DNA of 64,000 nt from DASTHG01 sp035491895 (GTDB lineage: Bacteria > Gemmatimonadota > Gemmatimonadetes > Gemmatimonadales > GWC2-71-9). Position 1 is the stretch's first letter. The number at the start of each line of letters is the position of its first letter. Location: the NCBI GenBank assembly GCA_035491895.1, contig DATJJY010000048.1, positions 11,929-75,928 of the forward strand, in the 5' to 3' direction. A program made the translations under genes and the position numbers. Below, in pieces: positions 1 through 8,528 of the stretch. Under the pieces are notes generated by a model that worked only from the letters and a program-made list of their open reading frames with translations, was not told the origin of the DNA and ran no database searches.

Positions 1-440
1 GATGGGATCACCAGCAGCTCGCCCGCCCGGGTGAGGTCGCGACCGACGCGAACGAGATCGAGATAATCGTCGAAGGAGCGGTCCCATCCCCGCCCCTTCC
101 AGGTGACCGTCCAGCCGCGGTCGGCGCCGGACACGCGGCGTCGCTCGACTTTCATTTTGGTCTCGTGAATCGCCCATGCCGCCATCGACTGAACGCCGGC
201 GTCGTCCTGCGCGATCAACGTCTTGAGCACGACGAACGCGAGCCCCGCGGCCCGGTCTTCTTCGAGCTGGCGCTCATTGAGGGAGAGTTGGCCGGATCCC
301 TTGCCGATGGGATGTGGCAGCGTTTGCCCGAGGTATCGGGCGGTCAGATCGATGTGGTAGGCGTCCCGCACGTAGGCGGGAAAATCCCGAGGGAGCCCGT
401 CCTTGAACCGCTCGAAATCAGCGACGAGCTGCGCGCGCAT
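1..440 (-). CDS. Dihydroorotate dehydrogenase-like FMN enzyme (3' part lost at window edge)
   Basis: An open frame runs from an ATG at 440 to the window edge, giving 146 residues of N-terminal sequence. After a short helical leader it reads LTARYLG..LPHPIGKGSGQLS, then EEDRAAGLAFVVLKTLIAQD. This resembles the first beta-alpha units of class-1 dihydroorotate/dihydropyrimidine dehydrogenase TIM barrels, where the NPIG/ASG loop and the GxGFVVxKT strand contact FMN and substrate. The start lies 23 nt inside the preceding aldolase gene, so the two are probably translationally coupled and in one catabolic operon. The FMN-binding C-terminal half is not in the window. The family assignment rests on pattern recognition and the substrate is unknown. 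Confidence 0.5.
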   Translation of the reverse strand, partial: MRAQLVADFERFKDGLPRDFPAYVRDAYHIDLTARYLGQTLPHPIGKGSGQLSLNERQLEEDRAAGLAFVVLKTLIAQDDAGVQSMAAWAIHETKMKVERRRVSGADRGWTVTWKGRGWDRSFDDYLDLVRVGRDLTRAGELLVIP

Positions 441-1296
441 CGTGCACCGCCTGGATCACGGCGTCGCGCTGGGACTCGGGCAGCGAGGGACCCCAGGGGT
501 CGTCACTGGCGTCCGACGACAACACGCCTTCGACGACCATCGCCCACAGCATCCGCTGCACGTACCCGTCCATCGGAGGAACGAACGTCTGCTGGGAGAA
601 CCGGTCGATCAGCCCAGAGAGATGCAGGAACTCACCGCCATCGGCCGTGGCGTGCGCCCGCAGCAACGCGCATTGCAGGTCGGTCAGCGCCGCTCCCATT
701 CCGACGAGCGCGCACTGGCCGCCGAGCATCAGCGAGTAGCCGAGAAACCGGTCCTCCCCGCTGATCACGAGCTTGCCGGGATGCTCACGCACCAGGGCGA
801 CGATGCGCTGAAACGTCATGACGGAGTCGAGGGTCGCCACCTTGATCCCGATCACCTCGGGCAGCGCCAGAATCGCGTGCAGGGCGGCATCTCCGTACGA
901 CACTCCACCGGCTGCTTCATAGAGGTAGAAGGCGATGACCGGGAGCTCCGCCCCGAGCGCCGCGTGCCACCCCGTGGGATCCTTCGCCTGCGGAAAGGCG
1001 AGCAGGGCGTCCGCGCCGCCCGCCTTCGCCTGCTTCGCCATCTCGAGGCTCGAGGCCCCGGCGATCACCAGCCGGTTTGGCAACGCGGCGCGCCAGGTCT
1101 GCAGCACGGTACGCCGCTCATCCACGGAGAGGTGGGGTCCGCGGCCGGTATGCGCCCACACGGCGACGCCGGCCACGTCCTGCGTCGCCATCCAGCGCGC
1201 GTAGACGTGCTGGGCGTCGGCGGCGAGCGCCTTCCCCCGGAACGGCACCGGGACCGCGGGCACGAGCCCGCCCTCGAGCCGGCGCGCGATCGTCAT
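418..1296 (-). CDS. Dihydrodipicolinate synthase / N-acetylneuraminate lyase family aldolase
   Basis: This 292-residue protein has the normal length of the DHDPS/NAL/KDG-aldolase superfamily, class I (beta/alpha)8 aldolases that cleave or form 2-keto acids through a lysine Schiff base. The probable Schiff-base lysine is K152 in GIKVATLDS, and the strand before it carries Y126 in FYLYEAAGG, the position of the family's catalytic tyrosine. The dapA signature GTTGE is replaced by AHTGRGP near residue 48, so a catabolic 2-keto-acid aldolase is likelier than lysine biosynthesis. The start overlaps the upstream amidohydrolase stop in an ATGA junction. Neighbouring sugar and amide genes fit a role at the end of a sugar or amino-sugar degradation route, but the substrate cannot be read from sequence. 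Confidence 0.85.
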   Translation of the reverse strand: MTIARRLEGGLVPAVPVPFRGKALAADAQHVYARWMATQDVAGVAVWAHTGRGPHLSVDERRTVLQTWRAALPNRLVIAGASSLEMAKQAKAGGADALLAFPQAKDPTGWHAALGAELPVIAFYLYEAAGGVSYGDAALHAILALPEVIGIKVATLDSVMTFQRIVALVREHPGKLVISGEDRFLGYSLMLGGQCALVGMGAALTDLQCALLRAHATADGGEFLHLSGLIDRFSQQTFVPPMDGYVQRMLWAMVVEGVLSSDASDDPWGPSLPESQRDAVIQAVHDARAARR

Positions 1297-2078
1297 CGCG
1301 CCCGCCCCTCGCCACGCGCCGCGCCGGCATTCTTCGATTCGATCGCCGCGCGCTGCTCCGGAGAGACGTCGAGCAGATCGAGCTTCGCGACGGCCGCCTC
1401 GGGCAGGCGCAGCGGCTGCCCCGTGCCGAACACGAATCGATCGGGACCGATCGTCCGCACCAGCGTCGCGAGGTGATCCTCAGGCGGCCCCCAGATCCAG
1501 CTGATGTCCCACCAGATCCGCCGCGCCTCATCCGGTGTCGACCCGAAATGCACTTCCTCGATGAAGCCGCGATCGGCGTGGGTCACGACGAGACGCACGG
1601 CCGGACCGCTGCGGATCAACGCCCGTACCGCGGCGGCCGGGAGCTCCGGTGTGACGTCGTTGGGATGTCGCTGCCGGGCGTCCTCGAGACGCACCGCGAG
1701 CAGCAGAGGGCGGCCGGCCGCCCCGGCGGCGACCGCCAGCGCGACCAGCTCGGGAGCGGATGGCGCGAGTGCGAAATAGCAGGGATCGCAGCGGATCGCG
1801 GGCGCGCCCTGTGCCACGGCCTCGCGCAACGCGTCGGACCAGTTGGCGAGCCCCGGGTGCACCGCCGGCACCGGGTGCAGTCGCGGAAACTCGCGGCAGG
1901 TGTCGTAGAGCCATGCGTTTCCCGCCGACGGATCGCGCCAGAACAGGCCGGGGAGATGCGTGACCCACGCGGCGTCGATCGCCGCGCGATCCATGGCCGC
2001 CAGCACGTCCTGCGGAGATGTGCCAGGCACCTTGGCAAACGGGTAGCCGCCGAGGAACGCGTTGACGTCGATGCGCAT
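1293..2078 (-). CDS. Amidohydrolase_2-family protein lacking the HxH metal motif
   Basis: A 261-residue TIM-barrel protein of the amidohydrolase-related (PF04909-like) type starting MRIDVNAFLGG. Recognisable family parts are the strand RLVVTHADRGF, WWDISWIWG, and the C-terminal RFVFGTGQPLRLPE, which corresponds to the usual LFGTDxP active-site loop. The N-terminal metal-binding HxH of the family reads DVNAF here, and the C-terminal aspartate position reads GTGQP. It may therefore bind metal differently or be non-catalytic. It overlaps both the upstream amidohydrolase (1 nt, TGATG-type) and the downstream aldolase (ATGA), so it is part of a coupled operon. A paired role with the intact amidohydrolase next to it is an inference. 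Confidence 0.8.
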   Translation of the reverse strand: MRIDVNAFLGGYPFAKVPGTSPQDVLAAMDRAAIDAAWVTHLPGLFWRDPSAGNAWLYDTCREFPRLHPVPAVHPGLANWSDALREAVAQGAPAIRCDPCYFALAPSAPELVALAVAAGAAGRPLLLAVRLEDARQRHPNDVTPELPAAAVRALIRSGPAVRLVVTHADRGFIEEVHFGSTPDEARRIWWDISWIWGPPEDHLATLVRTIGPDRFVFGTGQPLRLPEAAVAKLDLLDVSPEQRAAIESKNAGAARGEGRAR

Positions 2079-2881
2079 CAGTCGCTGGGGAAGCTGCCCG
2101 GTGGAAAAATGCGCGCGGCGTTCTTCCACGCCACCAGCTCGAAAGCGGCCGGGGACAGAATGTGCTTCAGATATCGCAGCTTGGCCCACCCGGTATCCAT
2201 CGTGATGTCGGACCCCCAGAGCAGTCGTTCGGCGCCTGCGGCGGCGATACACGCCTCGAGCATGCCGCCGTCGACGCCGCTCCCCGACAGATCGAGATAG
2301 ACGTTGGCGTGCGGTGGGACCACCGCGAGGGTGTGTCGCCAGTCGCCGCCACCGGCGACGTGGGCGAGGATGAACGCCACCTGCGGGTGGCGCGCGGCGA
2401 GCCGGCACAGCTCGGCTCCGTCGGACGCCTCCTGCCCCGGCCAGTCCCGCCGTCGCCCCTGCCAGATATGCTGCAGGATAGGAAGCCCGTGGCGCAGCGC
2501 GGTGTCGCAGATCGCGTCGAGCAGCGGATCGTCGGCGCGCCGGCTGGCGGCGAGCTTCACGCCAATCAACCCGGCGGACCGTCCCCGGGCGATTTCGGCC
2601 CGGGCGTGGTCCTGATAGTTCGGGTTGACGCAGGCGTAGCCGCGGATCCGGGCGGCGTGCTCCCGCTGCAGCGCGATCGTGAAATCGTTGCCGTAGACGA
2701 CGTCGTCGGGCGAGGGAAAGTAGGTCGGCGATGTGAACCCGAACGTGCCGAGGGTCGACGTGACGTGCACCGTGATCCCGATCCGCTCGCCGGCCCGCAA
2801 CCGGCTGGCGTTGTACGCCCGCCAATCGGGCCGGGGGCTCCGCTCGGGAAAGAAGTGGGCATGAACGTCGATGAGCATCAT
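2078..2881 (-). CDS. Amidohydrolase_2-family metal-dependent hydrolase
   Basis: A 267-residue amidohydrolase with the canonical N-terminal HxH metal site in LIDVHAHFFP. Later metal and active-site strands are GLPILQHIW, FILAHVAGG and RLLWGSDITMD (the aspartate that closes the mononuclear site). PF04909 members hydrolyse or decarboxylate small cyclic, aromatic or lactone substrates in the cytosol. The gene is coupled at both ends: its start overlaps the aminotransferase stop by 4 nt, and its stop abuts the degenerate paralogue at 1293-2078. The pairing of one intact and one motif-less member suggests a heteromer or functional divergence after duplication. The exact substrate is unknown. Confidence 0.85.
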   Translation of the reverse strand: MMLIDVHAHFFPERSPRPDWRAYNASRLRAGERIGITVHVTSTLGTFGFTSPTYFPSPDDVVYGNDFTIALQREHAARIRGYACVNPNYQDHARAEIARGRSAGLIGVKLAASRRADDPLLDAICDTALRHGLPILQHIWQGRRRDWPGQEASDGAELCRLAARHPQVAFILAHVAGGGDWRHTLAVVPPHANVYLDLSGSGVDGGMLEACIAAAGAERLLWGSDITMDTGWAKLRYLKHILSPAAFELVAWKNAARIFPPGSFPSD

Positions 2882-4044
2882 ATGACGGTCTTCAGCGCCT
2901 CCCCCAACGTCGCCAGCGCCTGATCCACATCGGCCTCCGAATGCGCGTACGAGACGAAGTTATATGCCGTCCGCTTGAACAGCAGTCCGCGCCGCGCACA
3001 TTCGACCGCGACGCGGCTGGACAGCTCGTCGTTGGCGAAGTGCAGGAAACACATCTCCGCGATTCCGCCGACGCTGGTCGCGACGTGGCGATGGTCGCGC
3101 TGCAGGCGGTGCAGCCCGTGCAAGAGGCGCGTGCCGACGCGATGGAGGTGCGCGCACACCGGCTCCGACTCGTACACTGCGAGCGTCGCGAGCGCCGCGG
3201 CCAGCGCCACCGATTCCGTGGCCAGCGTCGACGAAATCCACGTGTGGTTGACAGCCGCCATTACGTCGGCCCGACCGCCCAGGGCCGCCAGCGGAAAGCC
3301 GTTGGCGAAGGCTTTGCCGATCACGGCGATGTCCGGCGTCACACCGTAGCGCTCCGCCGCTCCACCCACCGCGAGACGAAAAGCGGTTTTGATCTCGTCG
3401 AAGACGAGCACCGCCCCGGCGTCCCGCGTTTCGGCGTGCAGCGTCTCGAGCCACTCGCGCGACGGCTCGGTCACCACCAGCGGCTCGATCACGACCGCCG
3501 CAAGACGATTGCCGCGGTACCGGATCATCTCGCGCGCCCGCTCCACATCGTTGAACGGCAGCTCGGCGAAGACGGCGCGCGTCCCCTGCGGCACGCCGTC
3601 GGTGCGTCCCTGGCACCAGTCGAGCCAGCCGTGATACCCGCACGCCAGGACCTCTTCGCGCCCGGTGAAGACGCGGGCGATCCGCACCGCCGCCGCCACC
3701 GCCTCGGCGCCGGTCTTCAGGAACCGGATCCGTTCCATCCACGGCAGTCGGCGGGCGAGCGCTTCGGCGAGGCGCTCCTCTTCGACCGGCGGCAGCGGGC
3801 CCACCGTGCCGGCGGCGATCGCCGCAGTCGCGGCGCGGCTCACCGCCGGGTGGCCATAGCCCAAGCCGACGGCCCCGAGCGCCATGACGTAATCGAGGTA
3901 CTCGCGACCGGTTTCGTCCCAGATCCGGGCGCCCGACGCCCGGGCGAGGCGCGACGGCAGCTCCTCGCCCGCTCCGGCCCCGAACAGCGCTTCGGGACGC
4001 TTACTCCCGGTCGACGTGAATCCCGGTACGCGCCAATCGGTCAC
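2878..4044 (-). CDS. Class III aminotransferase, glutamate-1-semialdehyde aminomutase-like
   Basis: This 388-residue PLP enzyme resembles class III aminotransferases, closest in style to GSA 2,1-aminomutases. Visible elements are the substrate/PLP loop FLKTGAEAVAAAVRIAR (residues 108-124), the cofactor-pyridine aspartate D216 in VFDEIKT, and the Schiff-base lysine K244 in VIGKAFANGFPLAALGG. It starts with GTG 44 nt inside the RNA methyltransferase gene, with no better start downstream. Because it sits among sugar and amide catabolic genes rather than heme genes, transamination of an amino sugar or a beta/gamma-amino acid is more likely than a tetrapyrrole role. That functional step is an inference. 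Confidence 0.85.
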   Translation of the reverse strand: MTDWRVPGFTSTGSKRPEALFGAGAGEELPSRLARASGARIWDETGREYLDYVMALGAVGLGYGHPAVSRAATAAIAAGTVGPLPPVEEERLAEALARRLPWMERIRFLKTGAEAVAAAVRIARVFTGREEVLACGYHGWLDWCQGRTDGVPQGTRAVFAELPFNDVERAREMIRYRGNRLAAVVIEPLVVTEPSREWLETLHAETRDAGAVLVFDEIKTAFRLAVGGAAERYGVTPDIAVIGKAFANGFPLAALGGRADVMAAVNHTWISSTLATESVALAAALATLAVYESEPVCAHLHRVGTRLLHGLHRLQRDHRHVATSVGGIAEMCFLHFANDELSSRVAVECARRGLLFKRTAYNFVSYAHSEADVDQALATLGEALKTVI

Positions 4045-4753
4045 GGTATTTCACCACCTCGATCGCCATGGCGCGCAGCAGCTTCGCTTCGCGCTGGTCG
4101 AGCGGCACGCGGTGCACGACTTCCCGCACGGTCCGCATCACATGCTCCCGGTCTCGCACCTTGAAAAACTCGATCGCTCGGAGCGCCTGCTCCGCATCCG
4201 CGAAAAGACGCTCGATCTCCGCGACCGTCGCCGGCTCGGCGGGCCGGCGCGGCGACTTGAACGGCCGCTCCTCGTCCCCGCGGGCGAGGGCCAGCTCGTA
4301 CAGCATCACCACGACGGCGTGCCCCAGGTTCAGCGACGCGTACGACGGGGACGACGGGATCGTCATGACGCGGTGACAGCGGTCGAGATCCTCATTCGAC
4401 AGCCCCTTGTCTTCCCGCCCGAACAGCAGCGCCGCCGTGCCGCTCGCGGCCGCGGCGAGGATTTCCGCCGCGGCGCCCCTGGGCCGCTGCAAATTGCGCT
4501 TGGCTGAGCGCGGCCGGGCGGTACACCCCGTGACGTGGGAGCAATCGCCGAGTGCCGCCTCGAGGGAATCGAACAGCGCGACGCGCGACACCACGTCGTG
4601 CGACTGGTGCGCGATCCCTTCGACGCGATATCCGTCGTACTCGCGCGGATTCACGAGCCGCAGGTCCTGAAACCCGAAGTTCTTCATCGCCCGTACGACG
4701 TGCGCGATGTTCACGAGATCCTGGGGCTCGTGCAGCACCACGATCGTGCTCAT
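4001..4753 (-). CDS. TrmH/TrmJ-family SPOUT RNA 2'-O-methyltransferase
   Basis: A 250-residue SPOUT (alpha/beta-knot) methyltransferase that transfers a methyl group from S-adenosylmethionine to a ribose 2'-OH of tRNA or rRNA. Motif 1 is NIAHVVRAMKNFGF (residues 13-26), motif 2 is LLFGREDKGLSNEDL, and motif 3 is SLNLGHAVVVMLYELA, together forming the knotted SAM site. The C-terminal tail contains the helical extension typical of TrmJ (tRNA Um/Cm32). The ATG at 4753 overlaps the heparinase stop (ATGA). Its place inside a catabolic operon looks incidental. TrmJ is the best guess, but the C-terminal segment is too variable to exclude another TrmH-class target. Confidence 0.85.
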   Translation of the reverse strand: MSTIVVLHEPQDLVNIAHVVRAMKNFGFQDLRLVNPREYDGYRVEGIAHQSHDVVSRVALFDSLEAALGDCSHVTGCTARPRSAKRNLQRPRGAAAEILAAAASGTAALLFGREDKGLSNEDLDRCHRVMTIPSSPSYASLNLGHAVVVMLYELALARGDEERPFKSPRRPAEPATVAEIERLFADAEQALRAIEFFKVRDREHVMRTVREVVHRVPLDQREAKLLRAMAIEVVKYRDRLARTGIHVDRE

Positions 4754-7518
4754 CCCAAGAGCTCCAGGATGCCGTGCCGCCTGGGATCCTGCCGGTCGCC
4801 GCGCAGCCACACCCAGCCGCCGCCACCGCTCCAGACCAGCTGTCCGACGCGCCGCTCGCGTCCCGCGGCCATCTCGTTGACGATCAGATCGAACCCCACC
4901 CGTCCCCCGACGTGCGTCAGCAGCCCCTCGGGCCAAGCAACGGCCAGCGTCACGCAGTACCCCTCGACCGTCGGGCGCCAGGCTCCCCGCACATCGTGAG
5001 CGTCACCCGCCGCGTCGGAGACGACACGCGTGCGAATCGCCGATCCCGCCGGATCGGGCACGACGAGATACCCCCAGTGTGGGCTTCCGTCTCCGGCCGC
5101 GGTCGAATCCGACAGATAGACCTGTACGCCATCCGAGTGGATCTCGTCGGGCTCGTTGTCGAGCTGCGACGGTGGCGCATCCGGACCGCGAAACACGACA
5201 TCCTGCTTGTTCACGAGGATGCCGAGATAGAGAGCGTCATCGTCCCAGTTGGCGAAGACGCGCGCCGAGAAATCCTCGGGGCCGGAATACGACTCCTCGC
5301 TGCGGCGGTACTGATCCTCGAGCTCGAGCAGCAGCGGCTCCGCCGTGTCGAATCCGTCGAGCGACCCGTCGAGGGGCGGCGGCGCCGCGACGCGCAACGC
5401 CGCCGCCGTCGGACGGACGGTGGGGTCCAGATCGAGCGCCGCGGTCAACTGCTCCGGCGCCTTCACCGTGGCGAGACCGATCCGCTTCCCGCCCTGCTCG
5501 ATCGTCCACTCGTTTCCGGCGAACCGGTGACGCTCGTTGCCGGTCGGCGTCTTGATCTCCACCAGGTCGCCGCTCAACCGCACACCGAGTACCGCGGTCC
5601 CGCGATGCCCGTATTCCAGTACGGTCACGCAGCGGGCGTTGCGGGCCCGTACCCGCTGGAGGTAGAAAGTCTCCCGCCGCCCGCCGTCCGGTCGTCCTGG
5701 ACCCTCCGCGCGCAGCAGGTCGCCGGAAAAGACGAAATGCGCCGTCAGCCGTCGGCCATCAGCCGTCAGCTCCAACACCGCGGGAGTGGGTCCCGGAGAG
5801 ACGAGCTGCTCCACACGACTCACGAATTCGTCCGTGAGCTGCGCAGCCTGCCAGCGACTATCCACGACTTCCCCGCTGCCAGCGAAGTGCCAGGGCAGCT
5901 CGAGCAGGCGCTCGTCGCGACCCACGAGCTCGACGATATCGAGGGCGTAGCGTTCTCCCATGACGACCGTTCGCGTCAGCGCTCCGCCTGCGAACTTGCC
6001 GCGCGCCCATCCCCATTCCGGTCCCGCCTCGTAACCCTCGAGCGACGCTGGCTCGAGGTTCTGCGACTTCCCATCGAGGCGTGGCGCATTGTGCGCCAGG
6101 GTAGAGCGATACCAGAACAGCTCGCGAGCGACATAGGACCCGGTCCCGAAATCCGGCAACCAATGCACCCCATCACCGTACAGGGTGAGGCTTAATCGAT
6201 CGGGATGGCCATGCCCGCCGCCCGTCGCCCCGCACTCGAGGCTCGCATAGCGGCCTCCGACCCGCAGCACCGCGAGTCCCTGGCCCTCGAGCAAGGCGCT
6301 GGGCGCAGACCACGTCTCGTTGGATGCGGGGAGATCGGGGAGCATCTCGAGCAGCGACCACCAGGAGAGCTGGCGACGGGAGTGGGGAGTGGGGAGTGGT
6401 TCCAGCGGTGCGTCATGGAGGTAGGACTCGAACAACTCCTCTCTCGTCGCACCGACCGCATAGAGTGTCTTGAGCCAGGGCACGAGATCCTCTCTGGATG
6501 GCCCCATTCCCGACTCCACCCTCCCCAGTCGTCCCAAGCCCACCTCCCACGTTTCGAGGTACATCGGTTGAGCGAGCGCGACGCCGAAGCGGGAATCCTT
6601 GCGAGCCGGGAACGTGAAATCCGGCAGCGCCGTCAGCGCGGGCGCATACAGCGCCCGCTCGAGGGCGTTGGCCAGCGCGGGCTCCGCGTAGAAGTCGACG
6701 CCCGCCTCCGCCGCCCAGGTCGTGCCCGTGAGCATGCCGCGCAGGGCGAAGAGATGGTAGTTCTCTCCCTCGTACCAGAGTCCATCCTCCTGATATCCCC
6801 GCAGGTGGGCGATCAAGCCGGTCTGCCCCTGAATCGCGCGGGTGGCGAGATCTTCGTCCTCGAACCACACGGCGATGGCACAGAGCGCCGCGTTGTTCCA
6901 CGTCTGGCGATTGGAGAACGCTTCGTCGAAATCGCCGATCAGGTTCGCCGCTTCGTCGGCCACGTTGGTCACCGCCCGGCGCGTGGCGTCGTCGAACCAT
7001 TCGGTTTCCCGGAGCAGCATCGCGGCGGAGAGGTAGTTGAGGATCCAGATGGATTCGAGATACGTCGAAAAGAAGAGCCGGCTCGGGCCGAGCACGTTGT
7101 CGCGATTCGGGTACTGGAAGTAGCGATCGCCGTACGTGCGCAGGATCTCGGCCGAGCGCCTGGCGGCGGGCTGGCCGCCGTCGGCGAGCGCGGTGAGCGC
7201 CGCCAGTTCCACGGCACGCTCCACCACCCAGAGATGCTGCAGCCGCGCCCAGGCACGGTGATGGCGCGTACCGGAGTGCCGTGTTTGACAAACCGGACAG
7301 GTATGCGCATCGGGACTCCACGGATCGAAGCGCAGCGTGGCGCCATCGTTGGGACAGCGCCCCCCGTCGACGCTCAGCAGCGCCTTCACCTCCGGAATCG
7401 GTGGGAGCTGTTGCAGTACGGGCGTGTTGCGATGCGTGATGTGTGCGGCCAGCGCCTGCAGGTCGGCCGACCCCGCGATCAGCTCGCGCCGTTCCGTCAG
7501 CAATTCGGCGGTCACCAT
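4750..7518 (-). CDS. Heparinase II/III-family polysaccharide lyase with C-terminal DOMON/CBM9-like domain
   Basis: A 922-residue protein. The N-terminal ~400 residues form the alpha-helical toroid expected of heparinase II/III-like lyases (FSNRQTWNNAALCAIAVWF and GLWYEGENYHLFALRG are conserved Asn/Tyr/His-rich stretches). A beta-sandwich domain follows with GGGHGHPDRLSLTLYG and WYRSTLAHNAPRLDG, the catalytic His region of the family. The last ~200 residues (FANWDDDALYLGILVN, GFDLIVNEM) look like a CBM9/DOMON sugar-binding module. No clear signal peptide is seen, so it may act on imported oligosaccharides. ATG 7518 is preferred over an upstream in-frame codon at 7536 because it overlaps the kinase stop by only 7 nt. 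A GTCAGC-type repeat (5741-5770) is embedded in frame. Confidence 0.85.
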   Translation of the reverse strand: MVTAELLTERRELIAGSADLQALAAHITHRNTPVLQQLPPIPEVKALLSVDGGRCPNDGATLRFDPWSPDAHTCPVCQTRHSGTRHHRAWARLQHLWVVERAVELAALTALADGGQPAARRSAEILRTYGDRYFQYPNRDNVLGPSRLFFSTYLESIWILNYLSAAMLLRETEWFDDATRRAVTNVADEAANLIGDFDEAFSNRQTWNNAALCAIAVWFEDEDLATRAIQGQTGLIAHLRGYQEDGLWYEGENYHLFALRGMLTGTTWAAEAGVDFYAEPALANALERALYAPALTALPDFTFPARKDSRFGVALAQPMYLETWEVGLGRLGRVESGMGPSREDLVPWLKTLYAVGATREELFESYLHDAPLEPLPTPHSRRQLSWWSLLEMLPDLPASNETWSAPSALLEGQGLAVLRVGGRYASLECGATGGGHGHPDRLSLTLYGDGVHWLPDFGTGSYVARELFWYRSTLAHNAPRLDGKSQNLEPASLEGYEAGPEWGWARGKFAGGALTRTVVMGERYALDIVELVGRDERLLELPWHFAGSGEVVDSRWQAAQLTDEFVSRVEQLVSPGPTPAVLELTADGRRLTAHFVFSGDLLRAEGPGRPDGGRRETFYLQRVRARNARCVTVLEYGHRGTAVLGVRLSGDLVEIKTPTGNERHRFAGNEWTIEQGGKRIGLATVKAPEQLTAALDLDPTVRPTAAALRVAAPPPLDGSLDGFDTAEPLLLELEDQYRRSEESYSGPEDFSARVFANWDDDALYLGILVNKQDVVFRGPDAPPSQLDNEPDEIHSDGVQVYLSDSTAAGDGSPHWGYLVVPDPAGSAIRTRVVSDAAGDAHDVRGAWRPTVEGYCVTLAVAWPEGLLTHVGGRVGFDLIVNEMAAGRERRVGQLVWSGGGGWVWLRGDRQDPRRHGILELLG
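5741..5770. repeat. GTCAGC-type short repeat inside the heparinase gene
   Basis: Plus-strand sequence GCCGTCAGCC-GTCGGCCATC-AGCCGTCAGC matches the intergenic GTCAGC-type repeat seen at 11814-11845 and 55519-55600. On the coding strand it is read as ELTADGRRLTA without disrupting the frame. It is the only copy found in the interior of a gene, apparently a tolerated in-frame insertion in the beta-sandwich region. Confidence 0.6.
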
Positions 7519-8528
7519 ACCCGCCCGCCCGCCCACGCGAACCGAGCGGGCAACACCGTGGCGCCGGCCGCACGCGCGGCGTCGGCCGCCACTGGTCCCC
7601 CCGCCTTGGCGAGAAAGAACATCGAGCCACCGGCGCCGGCGCCGGCGGCTTTGCCGCCGAGCACGCCGACTCCCCGCATCGCCTGCTCGAGGCGACTCAT
7701 CTCATCCGTCTGCATCCCGGCATCGAGTGCCTGCTGGCAGTTCCAATTCTGCGTCAAGAGCGCCCCGATCTTCGCCACGTCCGCCGCCCGCAGCGCTTCC
7801 GCCATCGCCTCCGCGACGTCCTTCATCTCGTCGAGCGCGCCGGTTACGCCGCGGTCGCCGCGCTCATAGGCACCCATGACCCGGGCGATGGTGTCCCCCG
7901 ATACCCGCGAGCGGCCGGTGTAGCACAGCACCAGCTGCCGCTCCAGCGCGGCCGCGAACGCCGGGTCGATGGTGATCGGCTCGACCCCGACGTCGGGATC
8001 CCGGAAACTCAACCGGTGGAAGCCGCCCAGCGCCGCTGCGAGCTGGTCCTGGCGCCCGCCCGGAATCCCTGCCTCGCGGGTCTCGAGCAGCCACGCCTGC
8101 TCCGCCAGCTCGCGCGGATCGAGCCGCTCCTGCCGCGCCGCGGCGAGACAGGTGACGAGCGCGACGTCCAGCGCCCCCGAGCTGCCTAACCCGGAACCCG
8201 GCGGCACCTGCGCGCGGGTGCGCAGCGTGAGCGGTCCCAGCACGGGGAACATGCGCAACCCGGCTTTCAGGAGATTCAGCTTGCCGTCGAGCACCAGACC
8301 GTGGGAATTGGCGCATTCGACCGTCTCGCCCAGATCGTCGGAAACGAGGCGGACGAGGGCTCCCCCGAGCTCCAGCTCGACTGTTACTTCGAGACCGATA
8401 GCGGCGTTCACGACGACGCCGCCCGCCCGCGCGGAAAACGGCGGAACGTCGGTCCACCCTCCGGCGAAATCGAGCCGCACCGGCGCCGTCGCTCGATAGG
8501 TCGTCGGGAGATCGGTACGCCGCGTCAT
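7512..8528 (-). CDS. GHMP-family sugar kinase
   Basis: A 338-residue GHMP kinase. Motif 1 is TAPVRLDFAGGWTDVPPF near the N-terminus, as in sugar kinases such as D-glycero-D-manno-heptose 7-phosphate kinase and L-fucokinase. Motif 2, the phosphate loop, is VPPGSGLGSSGALDVAL (about residues 107-123), and motif 3 is GVLGGKAAGAGAGGSMFFL. The FAGGWTD signature favours a C1- or C7-phosphorylating sugar kinase over homoserine or mevalonate kinases. ATG 8528 overlaps the binding-protein stop by 4 nt (ATGA), and the gene's own stop lies inside the heparinase start. Phosphorylating a sugar released by the lyase is the contextual inference. Confidence 0.87.
   Translation of the reverse strand: MTRRTDLPTTYRATAPVRLDFAGGWTDVPPFSARAGGVVVNAAIGLEVTVELELGGALVRLVSDDLGETVECANSHGLVLDGKLNLLKAGLRMFPVLGPLTLRTRAQVPPGSGLGSSGALDVALVTCLAAARQERLDPRELAEQAWLLETREAGIPGGRQDQLAAALGGFHRLSFRDPDVGVEPITIDPAFAAALERQLVLCYTGRSRVSGDTIARVMGAYERGDRGVTGALDEMKDVAEAMAEALRAADVAKIGALLTQNWNCQQALDAGMQTDEMSRLEQAMRGVGVLGGKAAGAGAGGSMFFLAKAGGPVAADAARAAGATVLPARFAWAGGRVW

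Noticed and set aside
1293..2825. A single 510-codon minus-strand gene spanning both amidohydrolases
   Set aside because: The upstream half is out of frame with the real amidohydrolase at 2078-2881. Only the part from ATG 2078 reads as a protein.
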